DNA of 64,000 nt, taken from NCBI GenBank assembly GCA_049585815.1, contig JBAVAR010000135.1, forward strand, positions 26,705 to 90,704, in the 5' to 3' direction. A program made the translations under genes and the position numbers. This DNA is from DATLSM01 sp049585815. Lineage in GTDB: Bacteria > Actinomycetota > Thermoleophilia > Solirubrobacterales > 70-9. Positions 44,351 through 51,876 of the stretch are shown here, one piece after another. Within the stretch, counting starts at the first letter, position 1. Each line of letters opens with the position of its first letter. The notes under the pieces are model-generated. The model saw only the letters and a list, made by a program, of their open reading frames with translations, was not told where the DNA came from and did not search any database.

Positions 44351-44696
44351 CGCAAGTGAGCGGCTGACCGGCAGTACCTGGGATGTCGAGCGGCTGCTGA
44401 CCGACGCGCTGCGACCGATTGAGCCGCCCGAGCAGCTTTCGGGAAGGGTCGAGGACACCCTCTCCGCCGTCACGCAGGCCGCCGCCGAGGAGCTATCCGA
44501 TTGGGCCGAGGAGCTATCTGAGAGCGAGCTGCGGGCGCTGCGCGATCCGCGAAACTGGGTCCGCCCGGTGGTTGCGGTGACGGCGGGCGGCGTCGCCACC
44601 GGCGCTCTGGTTCTTCTCGAGGCTCGGCGCCGCAGCAGACAGCGAACCCAGCATGGGCTGCGATCCCTAGCGGGCGGGCTTCGCTCGCGCCTGTAG
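44343..44696 (+). CDS. Small membrane protein, candidate anti-sigma factor
   Basis: 117 residues. An acidic helical N-terminus (about 1-75; SGRVEDTLSAVTQAAAEELS, DWAEELSESELRALRD) is followed by one membrane segment (VVAVTAGGVATGALVLLEA) and a short basic tail. No zinc-binding HxxxCxxC motif, so not a ZAS-type anti-sigma. The 8-nt overlap with the ECF sigma gene and its membrane topology suggest it binds that sigma factor at the membrane; this is inference from context. Convergent overlap of 30 nt with the DUF4383-like gene. Confidence 0.7.
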   Translation: MSDASERLTGSTWDVERLLTDALRPIEPPEQLSGRVEDTLSAVTQAAAEELSDWAEELSESELRALRDPRNWVRPVVAVTAGGVATGALVLLEARRRSRQRTQHGLRSLAGGLRSRL

Positions 44697-45083
44697 CTTC
44701 GACACCGGACTCGCCAGCGCCGCGCCGACTCCGAGCAGACCGAGGGCCAGGTGGAGGAAGTCATTGCCAGCATTGACGGGGAGGAGGCCGAGGACCGAGT
44801 GACCAGCGCCGAGCGCCAGGCCGATGATCGCCAGTGCCAGGTAGATGGAGCCGACGCAGAACGCATACTGGCGCGCCGCGTAGCCCGCGAGGAGGAGGCC
44901 GATCGCTCCGGTCGCGATGTGCAGGAAGTTCTCCCAGCCGTTGACGGCGAAGGCTCCGAGCATGTCGTCGACCTTGCCGGGGCTGCCGAACGAGGCGCTG
45001 TAGAAGAAACCTAGGATCCCGAGCACGACGAGGAGGGTGCCGCCAGCGCTGGCGTAGAGGCGGGCTGGGCTGGGAGGGTCCAT
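44667..45083 (-). CDS. Four-helix membrane protein, DUF4383-like
   Basis: 138 residues with four hydrophobic segments (GGTLLVVLGILGFFYSA, FLHIATGAIGLLLAGYAA, GSIYLALAIIGLALGAG, FLHLALGLLGVGAALAS). The paired Asn-x-x-x-Asn/His pattern (NGWENFLHIATG, NAGNDFLHLALG) is the DUF4383 hallmark. Function unknown. ATG 45083 is preferred over the in-frame ATG 45107 and the longer frame because TACAAT lies 8 nt before it. Confidence 0.83.
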   Translation of the reverse strand: MDPPSPARLYASAGGTLLVVLGILGFFYSASFGSPGKVDDMLGAFAVNGWENFLHIATGAIGLLLAGYAARQYAFCVGSIYLALAIIGLALGAGHSVLGLLPVNAGNDFLHLALGLLGVGAALASPVSKLQARAKPAR

Positions 45084-45091
45084 TGGCGGCG

Positions 45092-45097
45092 ATTGTA
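45092..45097 (-). promoter_or_regulatory. Candidate leaderless -10 box, interlocked with the rhomboid promoter
   Basis: TACAAT, 8 nt before the ATG at 45083. On the plus strand TAGGCT (45096-45101) lies 11 nt before the rhomboid GTG. Confidence 0.5.
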
Positions 45098-45112
45098 GGC
45101 TGCTCATCCGCC

Positions 45113-45937
45113 GTGACCCAGAGCTGCTACCGACATCCAAACCGCGAGACCCGCGTCTCCTGCTCCTCCTGCGGGCGGCCGATCTGCCCAGATTGCATGA
45201 CGCCGACGCCGGTCGGGATGCGCTGCCCGGAGTGCATGCGCGACCGCACCCGCGTCACCCAAGGCACCGCTGCCTTCGGCGGTTCCGTCCATGCACCGGT
45301 CACCTACGCCCTGATCGCGATCAACGTCGCCGTCTACCTGGCCGAGATTGCCTCCGGACCGGGAGGTCTCAACAGCCCCGGTGCCGCCTTCGTCACCCAC
45401 TACAGCCTGATCGGAACCTCGGTTGCGTCGGGTCAGTGGTACCGACTCCTGACCGGGGCCTTCCTCCACGAAGGCCTCGTCCATATCGGCTTCAACATGG
45501 TCGCTCTCTACTTCCTTGGCCGGCTGCTGGAGCCCGCAATCGGCGCCACCCGCTTCCTCTTCGTCTACTTTGCCTCACTTTTTGCGGGCTCCCTCGGGGC
45601 GCTCTTGCTGAGCGGCCCACACGCCCTCACGCTCGGTGCCTCGGGAGCGATCTTCGGGATCTTCGGGGCGGCGTTCGTGATCGCCCGTGGGCGTGGTCTG
45701 GATTCGGTTGCCCGGGTGATAGGCGTGATCTTGCTCTTCAACCTTGCCTTCAGTGTCAGTGATCCATATGTCAGCCTCGGCGGACACCTCGGCGGCCTGA
45801 TCGCAGGAGTTCTCTGCGCGTTCGCGATCCTCGCCGGCGAGCGGGGCAAATTGGGACTACGGCATCTGCCGGCGGAGCTGGCGATGATGAGCGCGATTGC
45901 GGTCCTCTCCATCGCCGGCGCGATCGCGATCGCCTGA
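45113..45937 (+). CDS. Rhomboid intramembrane serine protease with N-terminal zinc-finger-like domain
   Basis: 274 residues. The first 55 hold a B-box-like cysteine/histidine cluster (CYRHPNRETRVSCSSCG, CPDC, MRCPEC). Then six hydrophobic segments with the rhomboid motifs: FLHEGLVHIGFNMVALYFLG, catalytic Ser177 in LGASGAIFG and His225 in LGGHLGGL. It should cleave membrane substrates within the bilayer. GTG 45113 is chosen because the zinc cluster starts there; longer frame to 45083 has no support. Confidence 0.92.
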   Translation: MTQSCYRHPNRETRVSCSSCGRPICPDCMTPTPVGMRCPECMRDRTRVTQGTAAFGGSVHAPVTYALIAINVAVYLAEIASGPGGLNSPGAAFVTHYSLIGTSVASGQWYRLLTGAFLHEGLVHIGFNMVALYFLGRLLEPAIGATRFLFVYFASLFAGSLGALLLSGPHALTLGASGAIFGIFGAAFVIARGRGLDSVARVIGVILLFNLAFSVSDPYVSLGGHLGGLIAGVLCAFAILAGERGKLGLRHLPAELAMMSAIAVLSIAGAIAIA

Positions 45938-45955
45938 AAGGCCTGCGGCGGAGAT

Positions 45956-46876
45956 TCAGCCGGCGCGGTGCGCGCGCCGTGCCGGCGCGCGCAGCTCCGC
46001 GAACTCGATGTTGCCCGGCGGGTCGATCAGGTCAGGATGCAGGAGGTGGCCGAGCAGCTCCACACCATCGACCAGCCGCGGACCGGGCCGCGAGAAGGTA
46101 GAGGCAGCATCGACCGCAAAGACATGGGCGGCGCCGAGCGCCTCGATCCGCCCCCACTGCTGCTCTGCCTGTGCACGGGAGTCCTCCAGGTACCAGCCGC
46201 AGGGCATCGCGACCACCACGTCGGGATTTAGCCCCGACAGCTCGCCCCAACCGACCTCGGGCGACTTCAGTCCCGGCGGTCCGGCCACATCCTCACCGCC
46301 GGCGATCGAGATCATCTCCGGGATCCAGTGGCCGCCGACGTAGGGCGGGTCGAGCCACTCCAGCGCGATCACCCGTGGCAGAGTTGCCCCCGAGACCGCG
46401 GCGCCGACGGCCGCCAGCCTCCCCTCCAGCTCGCCGCGCAGTTCGTGGGCCTGCGCCACGACCTTCGCCGCCTCGCCAAGTCGGACGACGTCCTCCAGCA
46501 TCTCTCCCAAGGTGCTCGGATCCTGCTGGACGACCCTCGGGCGGCTCGGAAGGCGGGCGGCGACATCGACGACCTCCTCGTGGGAGACCGCGCAGACCTC
46601 GCACACCGCCTGGGTGACGATCAGATCAGGGGCGAGCTCGGCCAGACGCTCCTCATCCAGCGCGTAGAGCGCTCTGCCCTCGCCGACTATCGCCTTCACC
46701 GCGGCGTCAATCTCCCCATCGCTGAGCACGTCTGGCAGCACCGTGCGGGTCAGGTGGGGCAGCGAGCGCGCCCCCGGCGGGTGGTCGCACTCGTGGGTGA
46801 CCGCCACCACGTCGTCGCCCAAGCCAAGGGCGAAGAGCATCTCGGTTGCCGATGGGACAAGGCTCGCGATGCGCAT
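45956..46876 (-). CDS. BtuF-like cobalamin-binding protein without signal peptide
   Basis: 306 residues of the periplasmic-binding-protein (TroA/BtuF) fold: MRIASLVPSATEMLFALGLG at the very start, VAVTHECDHPPGA, LAPDLIVTQAVCEVCAVS, VIALEWLDPPYVGGHW and ALGAAHVFAVDAAS. There is no signal peptide or lipobox, and no BtuC/BtuD transporter beside it; such cytoplasmic relatives are widespread in actinobacteria and have no settled role. No cobalamin riboswitch is seen upstream. The tail is Ala/Arg-rich. Confidence 0.85.
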   Translation of the reverse strand: MRIASLVPSATEMLFALGLGDDVVAVTHECDHPPGARSLPHLTRTVLPDVLSDGEIDAAVKAIVGEGRALYALDEERLAELAPDLIVTQAVCEVCAVSHEEVVDVAARLPSRPRVVQQDPSTLGEMLEDVVRLGEAAKVVAQAHELRGELEGRLAAVGAAVSGATLPRVIALEWLDPPYVGGHWIPEMISIAGGEDVAGPPGLKSPEVGWGELSGLNPDVVVAMPCGWYLEDSRAQAEQQWGRIEALGAAHVFAVDAASTFSRPGPRLVDGVELLGHLLHPDLIDPPGNIEFAELRAPARRAHRAG

Positions 46877-46940
46877 CCAATCCCCAATATGGCACTTATC
46901 GCAGCGCCGACGTGAAGGGAAGCTATATTCCGTCCGCCGA

Positions 46941-46988
46941 ATGGCCGAGGACGACCTCCCCCGAAGTACTGGGCGACATAGCCGATGA
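46941..46988 (+). CDS. Possible 15-codon leader ORF before the CorC/HlyC gene
   Basis: ATG 46941 encodes MAEDDLPRSTGRHSR and its stop overlaps the next start as ATGA. TATATT at 46924-46929 lies 11 nt upstream, making a plausible promoter for a near-leaderless message. Translational coupling to the downstream gene is the likely effect, if real. Confidence 0.35.
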   Translation: MAEDDLPRSTGRHSR

Positions 46989-48283
46989 CCGCGCTGCTGC
47001 TCGTCCTGCTGCTCGTCCTGATCCTCGTCAACGGCTTCTTCGTCGCCGCCGAGTTCGCGCTGGTTCGCAGCCGGCGCGGCAAGATCGAGCAGCTCGCCAA
47101 GGAGGGGGAGAGTGGCGCCGAGGCCGTGATCGAGCAGCTCGACCGGATCGAAGATTCACTTTCAGCCTGCCAGGTCGGGGTGACGATGGCCTCGATCGGA
47201 ATCGGTTTCCTCGGCGAGCCGTCGTTGGCCAAGCTGCTGGAGCCGGCATTCGGCGGTCTCGCGCACGAGGTCGCTGCCGGCATCTCGCTGGCAATCGCCT
47301 TCGCCCTGGTCACCGCGATTCACATCGTGATCGGCGAGCAGGTACCGAAGATGCTGGCGATCAGCCACGCCGAGAGCACCGCCCGCCGCGTATCGCGCCC
47401 GCTCAACTGGTTTCGCGCGGTCACCGCCCCCGTCGTCTTCGGGCTGAGCGGGCTCTCCAACTCGATCGTTCGCCTCTTCGGCGTCAATCCCGGCGATCTC
47501 GAAGAGCGCCACACCGCCGAGGATCTGAAGCAGATCATCGACAGCTCGAGGCTGGGGGGGACGCTGGACCCCGGTGAGGCGGGGATGCTCGGCGGGGTCT
47601 TTCATCTGCACGAGCAGGAGGCCCGCGAGGTGATGACTCCGATCCCAGCCGTGGTCACGGTCGATACCTCCGAGACGGTGGAGACCGCGCTGCGCCGCTG
47701 TGTCACCTCCGGCCACACGCGGCTGGTGGTGATCGAGGACGACAACCCCGACCGGGTCAAGGGGATCGTCCACAACAACAGCCTTGCCCGGCTCTACATG
47801 AGCGACGGGCCGGAGGCCGCGATCGACCAGGTGATCCGCGACGCGCTGATTGTCCCCGAGACGAGACCACTCGATGACCTACTCCATGACCTCCAGGTTC
47901 AGCGCACCTCGGTGGCAGTGGTTGTCGATGAGTACGGGCGGACCGTGGGGATCGTCAGCGTCGAGGACATTCTCGAGGAGGTGGTGGGGGAGATCGAGGA
48001 CGAGACCGACCCCCGAGCCGCGGCGCTGCGTCGACTCGCCAGCGGCGAGTGGTTCGTCCGGGGCCATGTCTCCCTGGGCGACCTCGCCGATGTGGGGATT
48101 GAGCTACCGGTTGACACCGACGCCTACAACTCGGTCGGTGGTTACGTCTTCGGCGAGTTGGGCAGGCTGCCGAAGCGCGGCGACCTGATCGTCGCCAATG
48201 GCTACACGATCAGGGTCGAGTCGGTGCGCGAGAACCGGATCGAGGCGGTGCGGATAAGCCGTTCCGTCCGTCCCGCCGCCTAG
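46985..48283 (+). CDS. CNNM/CBS/CorC-HlyC domain membrane protein
   Basis: 432 residues. N-terminal DUF21/CNNM transmembrane domain with three to four hydrophobic segments (LLLVLLLVLILVNGFFVAA, VAAGISLAIAFALVTAIHIV), then two CBS domains (about 210-330; REVMTPIPAVVTVD, VVVDEYGRTVGIVSVEDILE) and a C-terminal CorC_HlyC domain (about 350-425; DLADVGIELPVDTDAYNSVG). The family is often called hemolysin; better-studied members export or sense Mg2+ or other divalent cations. Confidence 0.92.
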   Translation: MTALLLVLLLVLILVNGFFVAAEFALVRSRRGKIEQLAKEGESGAEAVIEQLDRIEDSLSACQVGVTMASIGIGFLGEPSLAKLLEPAFGGLAHEVAAGISLAIAFALVTAIHIVIGEQVPKMLAISHAESTARRVSRPLNWFRAVTAPVVFGLSGLSNSIVRLFGVNPGDLEERHTAEDLKQIIDSSRLGGTLDPGEAGMLGGVFHLHEQEAREVMTPIPAVVTVDTSETVETALRRCVTSGHTRLVVIEDDNPDRVKGIVHNNSLARLYMSDGPEAAIDQVIRDALIVPETRPLDDLLHDLQVQRTSVAVVVDEYGRTVGIVSVEDILEEVVGEIEDETDPRAAALRRLASGEWFVRGHVSLGDLADVGIELPVDTDAYNSVGGYVFGELGRLPKRGDLIVANGYTIRVESVRENRIEAVRISRSVRPAA

Positions 48284-48325
48284 CTTCTCTGGGCAACCCG
48301 CAACCCCGAACGTTGGAGGCTTTGT

Positions 48326-48553
48326 ATGTGGGTTGTTCGTCTAAGCGACAAGCAGCTTGAGGTCCTGAGGGCATTGCTTCGCTCCGAGGATCATCTCGGT
48401 CCGGCGCTTCAGGGAGCGATCGAGGCCCTCGACCTGGCCCGCTGGGATGACCTGCCGGACGCCGAGCTGCCCTGGGAGCAGGTCGAGATCATCGCGCGCC
48501 GACAGGGAATCTCTGAGGCCGACGTGATCTGGGACCTGAGCGGCAGGCGCTAG
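48326..48553 (+). CDS. Small hypothetical protein, 75 residues
   Basis: Starts MWVVRLSDKQLEVLRALLRS and ends with a polar helix (GISEADVIWDLSGRR). The charged, helical composition and the LSDKQLEVLRALL segment resemble a small helix-turn-helix or regulatory protein, but no family is recognised. TTGGAGG ahead of the ATG is a good ribosome binding site, supporting that it is translated. The stop overlaps the convergent dehydrogenase by 4 nt. Confidence 0.65.
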   Translation: MWVVRLSDKQLEVLRALLRSEDHLGPALQGAIEALDLARWDDLPDAELPWEQVEIIARRQGISEADVIWDLSGRR

Positions 48554-49371
48554 TCGTATTCGTAGAATCCGGCGCCGCTCTTGCGACCCAGCTTCTCTTC
48601 GCCGACCATCTCGACCAACAGTCCCGGGGGCTTGTGTGCCGCCTCTGAGGAGTCGGCGTAAAGCGCGTCGCCGATCGCCTCGGCGACGTCGAGCCCGACA
48701 AAATCCAGCAGCGCGAGCGGGCCCATTGGGTGACCGGCGCCGAGCTTCATGCAAGTGTCGACCTCGCCCGCCTCCATCCCGGTTCTCTCGATCATCCGCA
48801 CCGCATCGAAGAGGTAGGGGAAAAGCAGGCGGTTGACGACAAAGCCCGCCTGATCAGGGACCTCGACGGCGGTCTTGCCGAGCGCTGCGCACCACGCCAG
48901 CGCCTTCTCACGGGCGTCCTCGGCACCATCTGGGAAGCAGACCTCGACCAGCTTCATCCGCGGTACCGGATTGAAGACGTGCAGACCGAAGAGCCGATCG
49001 ACGCCGGCGGCCTCGGCGATCGCGGAAATGCCCAGGGAGGAGGTGGTCGTGGCGAGGTTGGCCTTGGGGCAGGCTGCGGCGACCGTCGCGATCAGAGCGC
49101 CCTTGGGCTCGATTTCCTCGACGACGGCCTCGACGATCACGTCGCAATCGGAGAGATCGGCAGGGTCGGTCGTCACCCGCAGCCGCGATGGCTCGGCGCC
49201 CTCGATCTTCGCGCAGGCGGCGACCACCTTCTCCTCGGCCCGCCAGGCCGAGGCCTCGCTGCGGGCCAGCAGGATCGTGTCCGCGGTGGTCGTCGAGACG
49301 GCGGCGAGACCCGTGGCGATGGCGCCGCTGCCGGCGATTCCAGGACTCCCGTATCCCTTGCCAGTACTCAT
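48550..49371 (-). CDS. 3-hydroxybutyryl-CoA dehydrogenase-like
   Basis: 273 residues. NAD-binding GIAGSGAIATGLAA near the N-terminus, CDVIVEAVVEEIEPKGALI, TTTSSLGISAIAE, catalytic His in LFGLHVFNPVP and PDQAGFVVNRLLFPY, and the C-terminal SGAGFYEY typical of the family. Second 3-hydroxyacyl-CoA dehydrogenase of the window, here as a stand-alone protein. The start is ATG 49371; the frame to 49419 would run into the operator region. Divergent from the thiolase, with which it probably shares regulation. Confidence 0.92.
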   Translation of the reverse strand: MSTGKGYGSPGIAGSGAIATGLAAVSTTTADTILLARSEASAWRAEEKVVAACAKIEGAEPSRLRVTTDPADLSDCDVIVEAVVEEIEPKGALIATVAAACPKANLATTTSSLGISAIAEAAGVDRLFGLHVFNPVPRMKLVEVCFPDGAEDAREKALAWCAALGKTAVEVPDQAGFVVNRLLFPYLFDAVRMIERTGMEAGEVDTCMKLGAGHPMGPLALLDFVGLDVAEAIGDALYADSSEAAHKPPGLLVEMVGEEKLGRKSGAGFYEYD

Positions 49372-49403
49372 TGGATCGGGGTTCCTATCACAACCCGCCC
49401 TGG

Positions 49404-49419
49404 CTGACCCGCCAGTCAA
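49404..49419. promoter_or_regulatory. Fatty-acid operator candidate between HBD and thiolase genes
   Basis: CTGACCCGCCAGTCAA: imperfect inverted repeat TGAC-N6-GTCA matching the two sites before the acyl-CoA dehydrogenase at 54940 (shared core CCAGTCA). It covers the -35 region of the thiolase promoter (GCTGAC 49403-49408, 17-bp spacer, TAGAGT 49426-49431). Confidence 0.5.
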
Positions 49420-49433
49420 CTCGAGTAGAGTTG
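49417..49433. promoter_or_regulatory. Second inverted repeat at the thiolase promoter
   Basis: CAACTC-GAGTA-GAGTTG, perfect 6-bp arms, overlapping the -10 box TAGAGT. It may be a separate operator. Confidence 0.35.
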
Positions 49434-49463
49434 GATCACCAGTCGACCGAATGGAGGGTGTCC

Positions 49464-50651
49464 ATGGCAGGCAACGGTAAGGGTGGTTTCGGGGGCCGCG
49501 AGGTAGTCATCGTCGAGGCGGCGCGCACGCCGATCGGGCGGGGACATCCCGAGAAGGGCTACTACAAGGATCTCCACCCCACCAACCTTCTGGCCAAGAC
49601 CTACTCCGAGGTGATCGGCCGCGCCGGGATCGACCCCGCGGAGGTCGGCGACGTGGTCGCCGGTTGCGCCCAGCAGTTCGGCGAGCAGGGGGTCAATGTT
49701 GGCCGCAACGCATGGCTGGAGGCCGGATTACCGGTCGAGACGCCGGCTACGACGATCGATCGCCAGTGCGGCTCTGCTCAGCAGGCCGTCAACTTCGCCG
49801 CTGCGCTGATCGCCACCGGCGTTCACGACGTCGCGATCGGTTCCGGTGTCGAGCACATGGGGCACATCTCCTTCGCCGACGGCTACTCGGTGATGGAGGA
49901 GCACGGAATGCCCTTCTCCCCGCAGCTGATGGAGCGCTATGACCTGGTCCCGCAGGGGATCTCGGCGGAGATGATCGCCGACCGATGGGAGATTCCCCGC
50001 TCCGAGCTGGACGAGATCGGCCTGCGCTCTCATCAGCGCGCCGCCAAGGCGACCGAGGAGGGTCGCTTTGAGCGGGAGGCGATCCCGTTCTCCGTCAATG
50101 GCGACACCTTCGTCACCGACCAGGGCATCCGTCCGGATACCTCGTTGGAGGCGCTCGCCCAGCTCAAGCCGGCCTTCAAGGAGGACGGCAAGATCACGGC
50201 CGGCAACTCCTCCCAGGTTTCCGACGGCGCCGCAGCCGTTCTGCTCATGGCCCGCGAGAAGGCCGACGCCCTCGGCCTCAAGCCGCGCGCACGAATCTTT
50301 GACCAGACGACCGTCGGCGTCGACCCGGTGATCATGCTGACCGGACCAATCCCGGCGACCCGTAAGTTGCTCGAGCGCAACGGGATGGCAATGGACGATG
50401 TCGACCTGATCGAGATCAACGAGGCATTCGCCTCTGTGGTCGGTGCCTGGCGGCGCGAACTTGACCCTGATCTGGATCGGGTCAACGTAAATGGCGGCGC
50501 AATCGCCCTCGGGCATCCGCTCGGCTCGACCGGGGCGCGATTGATCACCACGCTCCTCCACGAGATGGAGCGCTCCGACGTGGAGATGGGGCTGGTCACG
50601 ATGTGCTGCGGTGGGGGCCTTGGCACCGGCACTCTCATCCAGAGGGTCTGA
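49464..50651 (+). CDS. Acetyl-CoA C-acyltransferase (thiolase)
   Basis: Last step of beta-oxidation. 395 residues with nucleophile Cys102 (DRQCGSAQQA), His351 (ALGHPLGSTGARL) and Cys382 (TMCCGGGLGTG). GGAGGG precedes the ATG; the longer in-frame extension across the operator region is rejected. Starts a run of same-strand genes with two acyl-CoA dehydrogenases; with the divergent dehydrogenase it covers most of a beta-oxidation cycle, the hydratase step being available from the fusion protein at 1550. Confidence 0.95.
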   Translation: MAGNGKGGFGGREVVIVEAARTPIGRGHPEKGYYKDLHPTNLLAKTYSEVIGRAGIDPAEVGDVVAGCAQQFGEQGVNVGRNAWLEAGLPVETPATTIDRQCGSAQQAVNFAAALIATGVHDVAIGSGVEHMGHISFADGYSVMEEHGMPFSPQLMERYDLVPQGISAEMIADRWEIPRSELDEIGLRSHQRAAKATEEGRFEREAIPFSVNGDTFVTDQGIRPDTSLEALAQLKPAFKEDGKITAGNSSQVSDGAAAVLLMAREKADALGLKPRARIFDQTTVGVDPVIMLTGPIPATRKLLERNGMAMDDVDLIEINEAFASVVGAWRRELDPDLDRVNVNGGAIALGHPLGSTGARLITTLLHEMERSDVEMGLVTMCCGGGLGTGTLIQRV

Positions 50652-50682
50652 GTCCGGCGGCCGTCCTGGTCAGCCGGCCAGC

Positions 50683-50688
50683 TAGTCT
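50683..50688 (+). promoter_or_regulatory. Candidate leaderless -10 box
   Basis: TAGTCT, 8 nt before the ATG at 50697. Confidence 0.45.
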
Positions 50689-50696
50689 GCATCCGG

Positions 50697-51875
50697 ATGG
50701 ACCTGACGCTGTCGCCATCGGAGGAGGAGTTCCGCGACGAGGTTCGCGCCTGGCTGGAGGAGAACCACCCCGGGCCCGAGCCAGAGGGAGGACTCGACGA
50801 GGTGATGGCCTTCCGGCGCGAGTGGCAGCTGAAGCTACACGCGGCCGGCTGGGCGGGGATCTCCTGGCCGAAGGAGTACGGCGGTCGCGGAGCCACCCTG
50901 ATCGAGCAGGCGATCTTCGTCGGGGAGGCGGCGCGACAGGAAGCACCCAGCCCCGCCAACGTGCTCGGCTTGGCGATGGGCGGCCCCGTCGTCATCGCGC
51001 ATGGGACGGATGCCCAAAAACAGCGCTACCTGGAGCCAATCCTGACCGGCGAGGAGATCTGGTGTCAGGGTTTCTCTGAGCCCGAGTCCGGCTCCGACCT
51101 CGCTTCGCTGAAGACGCGCGCCGTCAAGGATGGCGATGAATGGGTGGTCACCGGGCAGAAGGTGTGGACGACCTTCGCCCAGTACGCCAAGTGGTGCATG
51201 CTCGTCGCCCGCACCGACCCGGATGCGCCAAAGCACCAGGGCCTCACCTACTTCCTGATGGATATGGAGCAGGATGGGGTCGAGGCGAAGCCGCTGGTGC
51301 AGATCACGGGTGAGGGGGAGTTCAACGAGGTCTTCATCAACGAGGCGCGGATCCCAGACGAAAACATCGTTGGGGGCGTTGGCAACGGCTGGGGGGTGGC
51401 GATCACGACGCTGATGAACGAGCGCGCCGGGCTTGCCTTTGGCGCCATCGCCCAGATCCAGAACAGCCTGAATCGGCTCGTCGAGCTTGCCCGGGAGGTC
51501 AGGGTCAACGGCACTGTCGCGGCCGAGGACTCCTATTACCGTCAACGGCTCGCCCAGTTGCAAATCGAGGCGGAGACGATGCGGCTGAACGCCTACCGTG
51601 GCCTGACCAAGACGATGCAGTCGGGTATTCCGGGTCCGGAGGGTTCGCTTGGCAAGTGGCAGTGGGCCGATATCAACCAGGGGATCACCGAGCTCGCGCT
51701 CGACATCGAGGGGTCCTACGCGCCGCTCGCTCGCGGCGGCGCCAACGCGGTCGCCGGAGGCGCCTGGCAGTACGGCTTCCTCCGCTCGCGCGCCAACTCG
51801 ATCGAGGGGGGCACGACCGACATCCTCAAGAACATCATCGCCGAGCGGGTGCTCGGCCTGCCGAGACTGAGATGA
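50697..51875 (+). CDS. Acyl-CoA dehydrogenase, likely partner of the next gene
   Basis: 392 residues, three-domain acyl-CoA dehydrogenase: MDLTLSPSEEEFRDEVRAWL, the FAD-binding middle with CQGFSEPESGSDLASLKTRA, and a C-terminal helical domain ending SIEGGTTDILKNIIAERVLG. It resembles actinobacterial FadE17/FadE26-like proteins. The adjacent gene (1-nt gap) is a second, divergent acyl-CoA dehydrogenase; in mycobacterial steroid side-chain degradation such adjacent pairs form alpha2beta2 enzymes, so a heteromer is likely here. Substrate unknown. Confidence 0.92.
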   Translation: MDLTLSPSEEEFRDEVRAWLEENHPGPEPEGGLDEVMAFRREWQLKLHAAGWAGISWPKEYGGRGATLIEQAIFVGEAARQEAPSPANVLGLAMGGPVVIAHGTDAQKQRYLEPILTGEEIWCQGFSEPESGSDLASLKTRAVKDGDEWVVTGQKVWTTFAQYAKWCMLVARTDPDAPKHQGLTYFLMDMEQDGVEAKPLVQITGEGEFNEVFINEARIPDENIVGGVGNGWGVAITTLMNERAGLAFGAIAQIQNSLNRLVELAREVRVNGTVAAEDSYYRQRLAQLQIEAETMRLNAYRGLTKTMQSGIPGPEGSLGKWQWADINQGITELALDIEGSYAPLARGGANAVAGGAWQYGFLRSRANSIEGGTTDILKNIIAERVLGLPRLR

Positions 51876-51876
51876 C

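Noticed and set aside
46877..46940. Cobalamin riboswitch at the BtuF-like gene
   Set aside because: The upstream space is too short and has no B12-box-like sequence.
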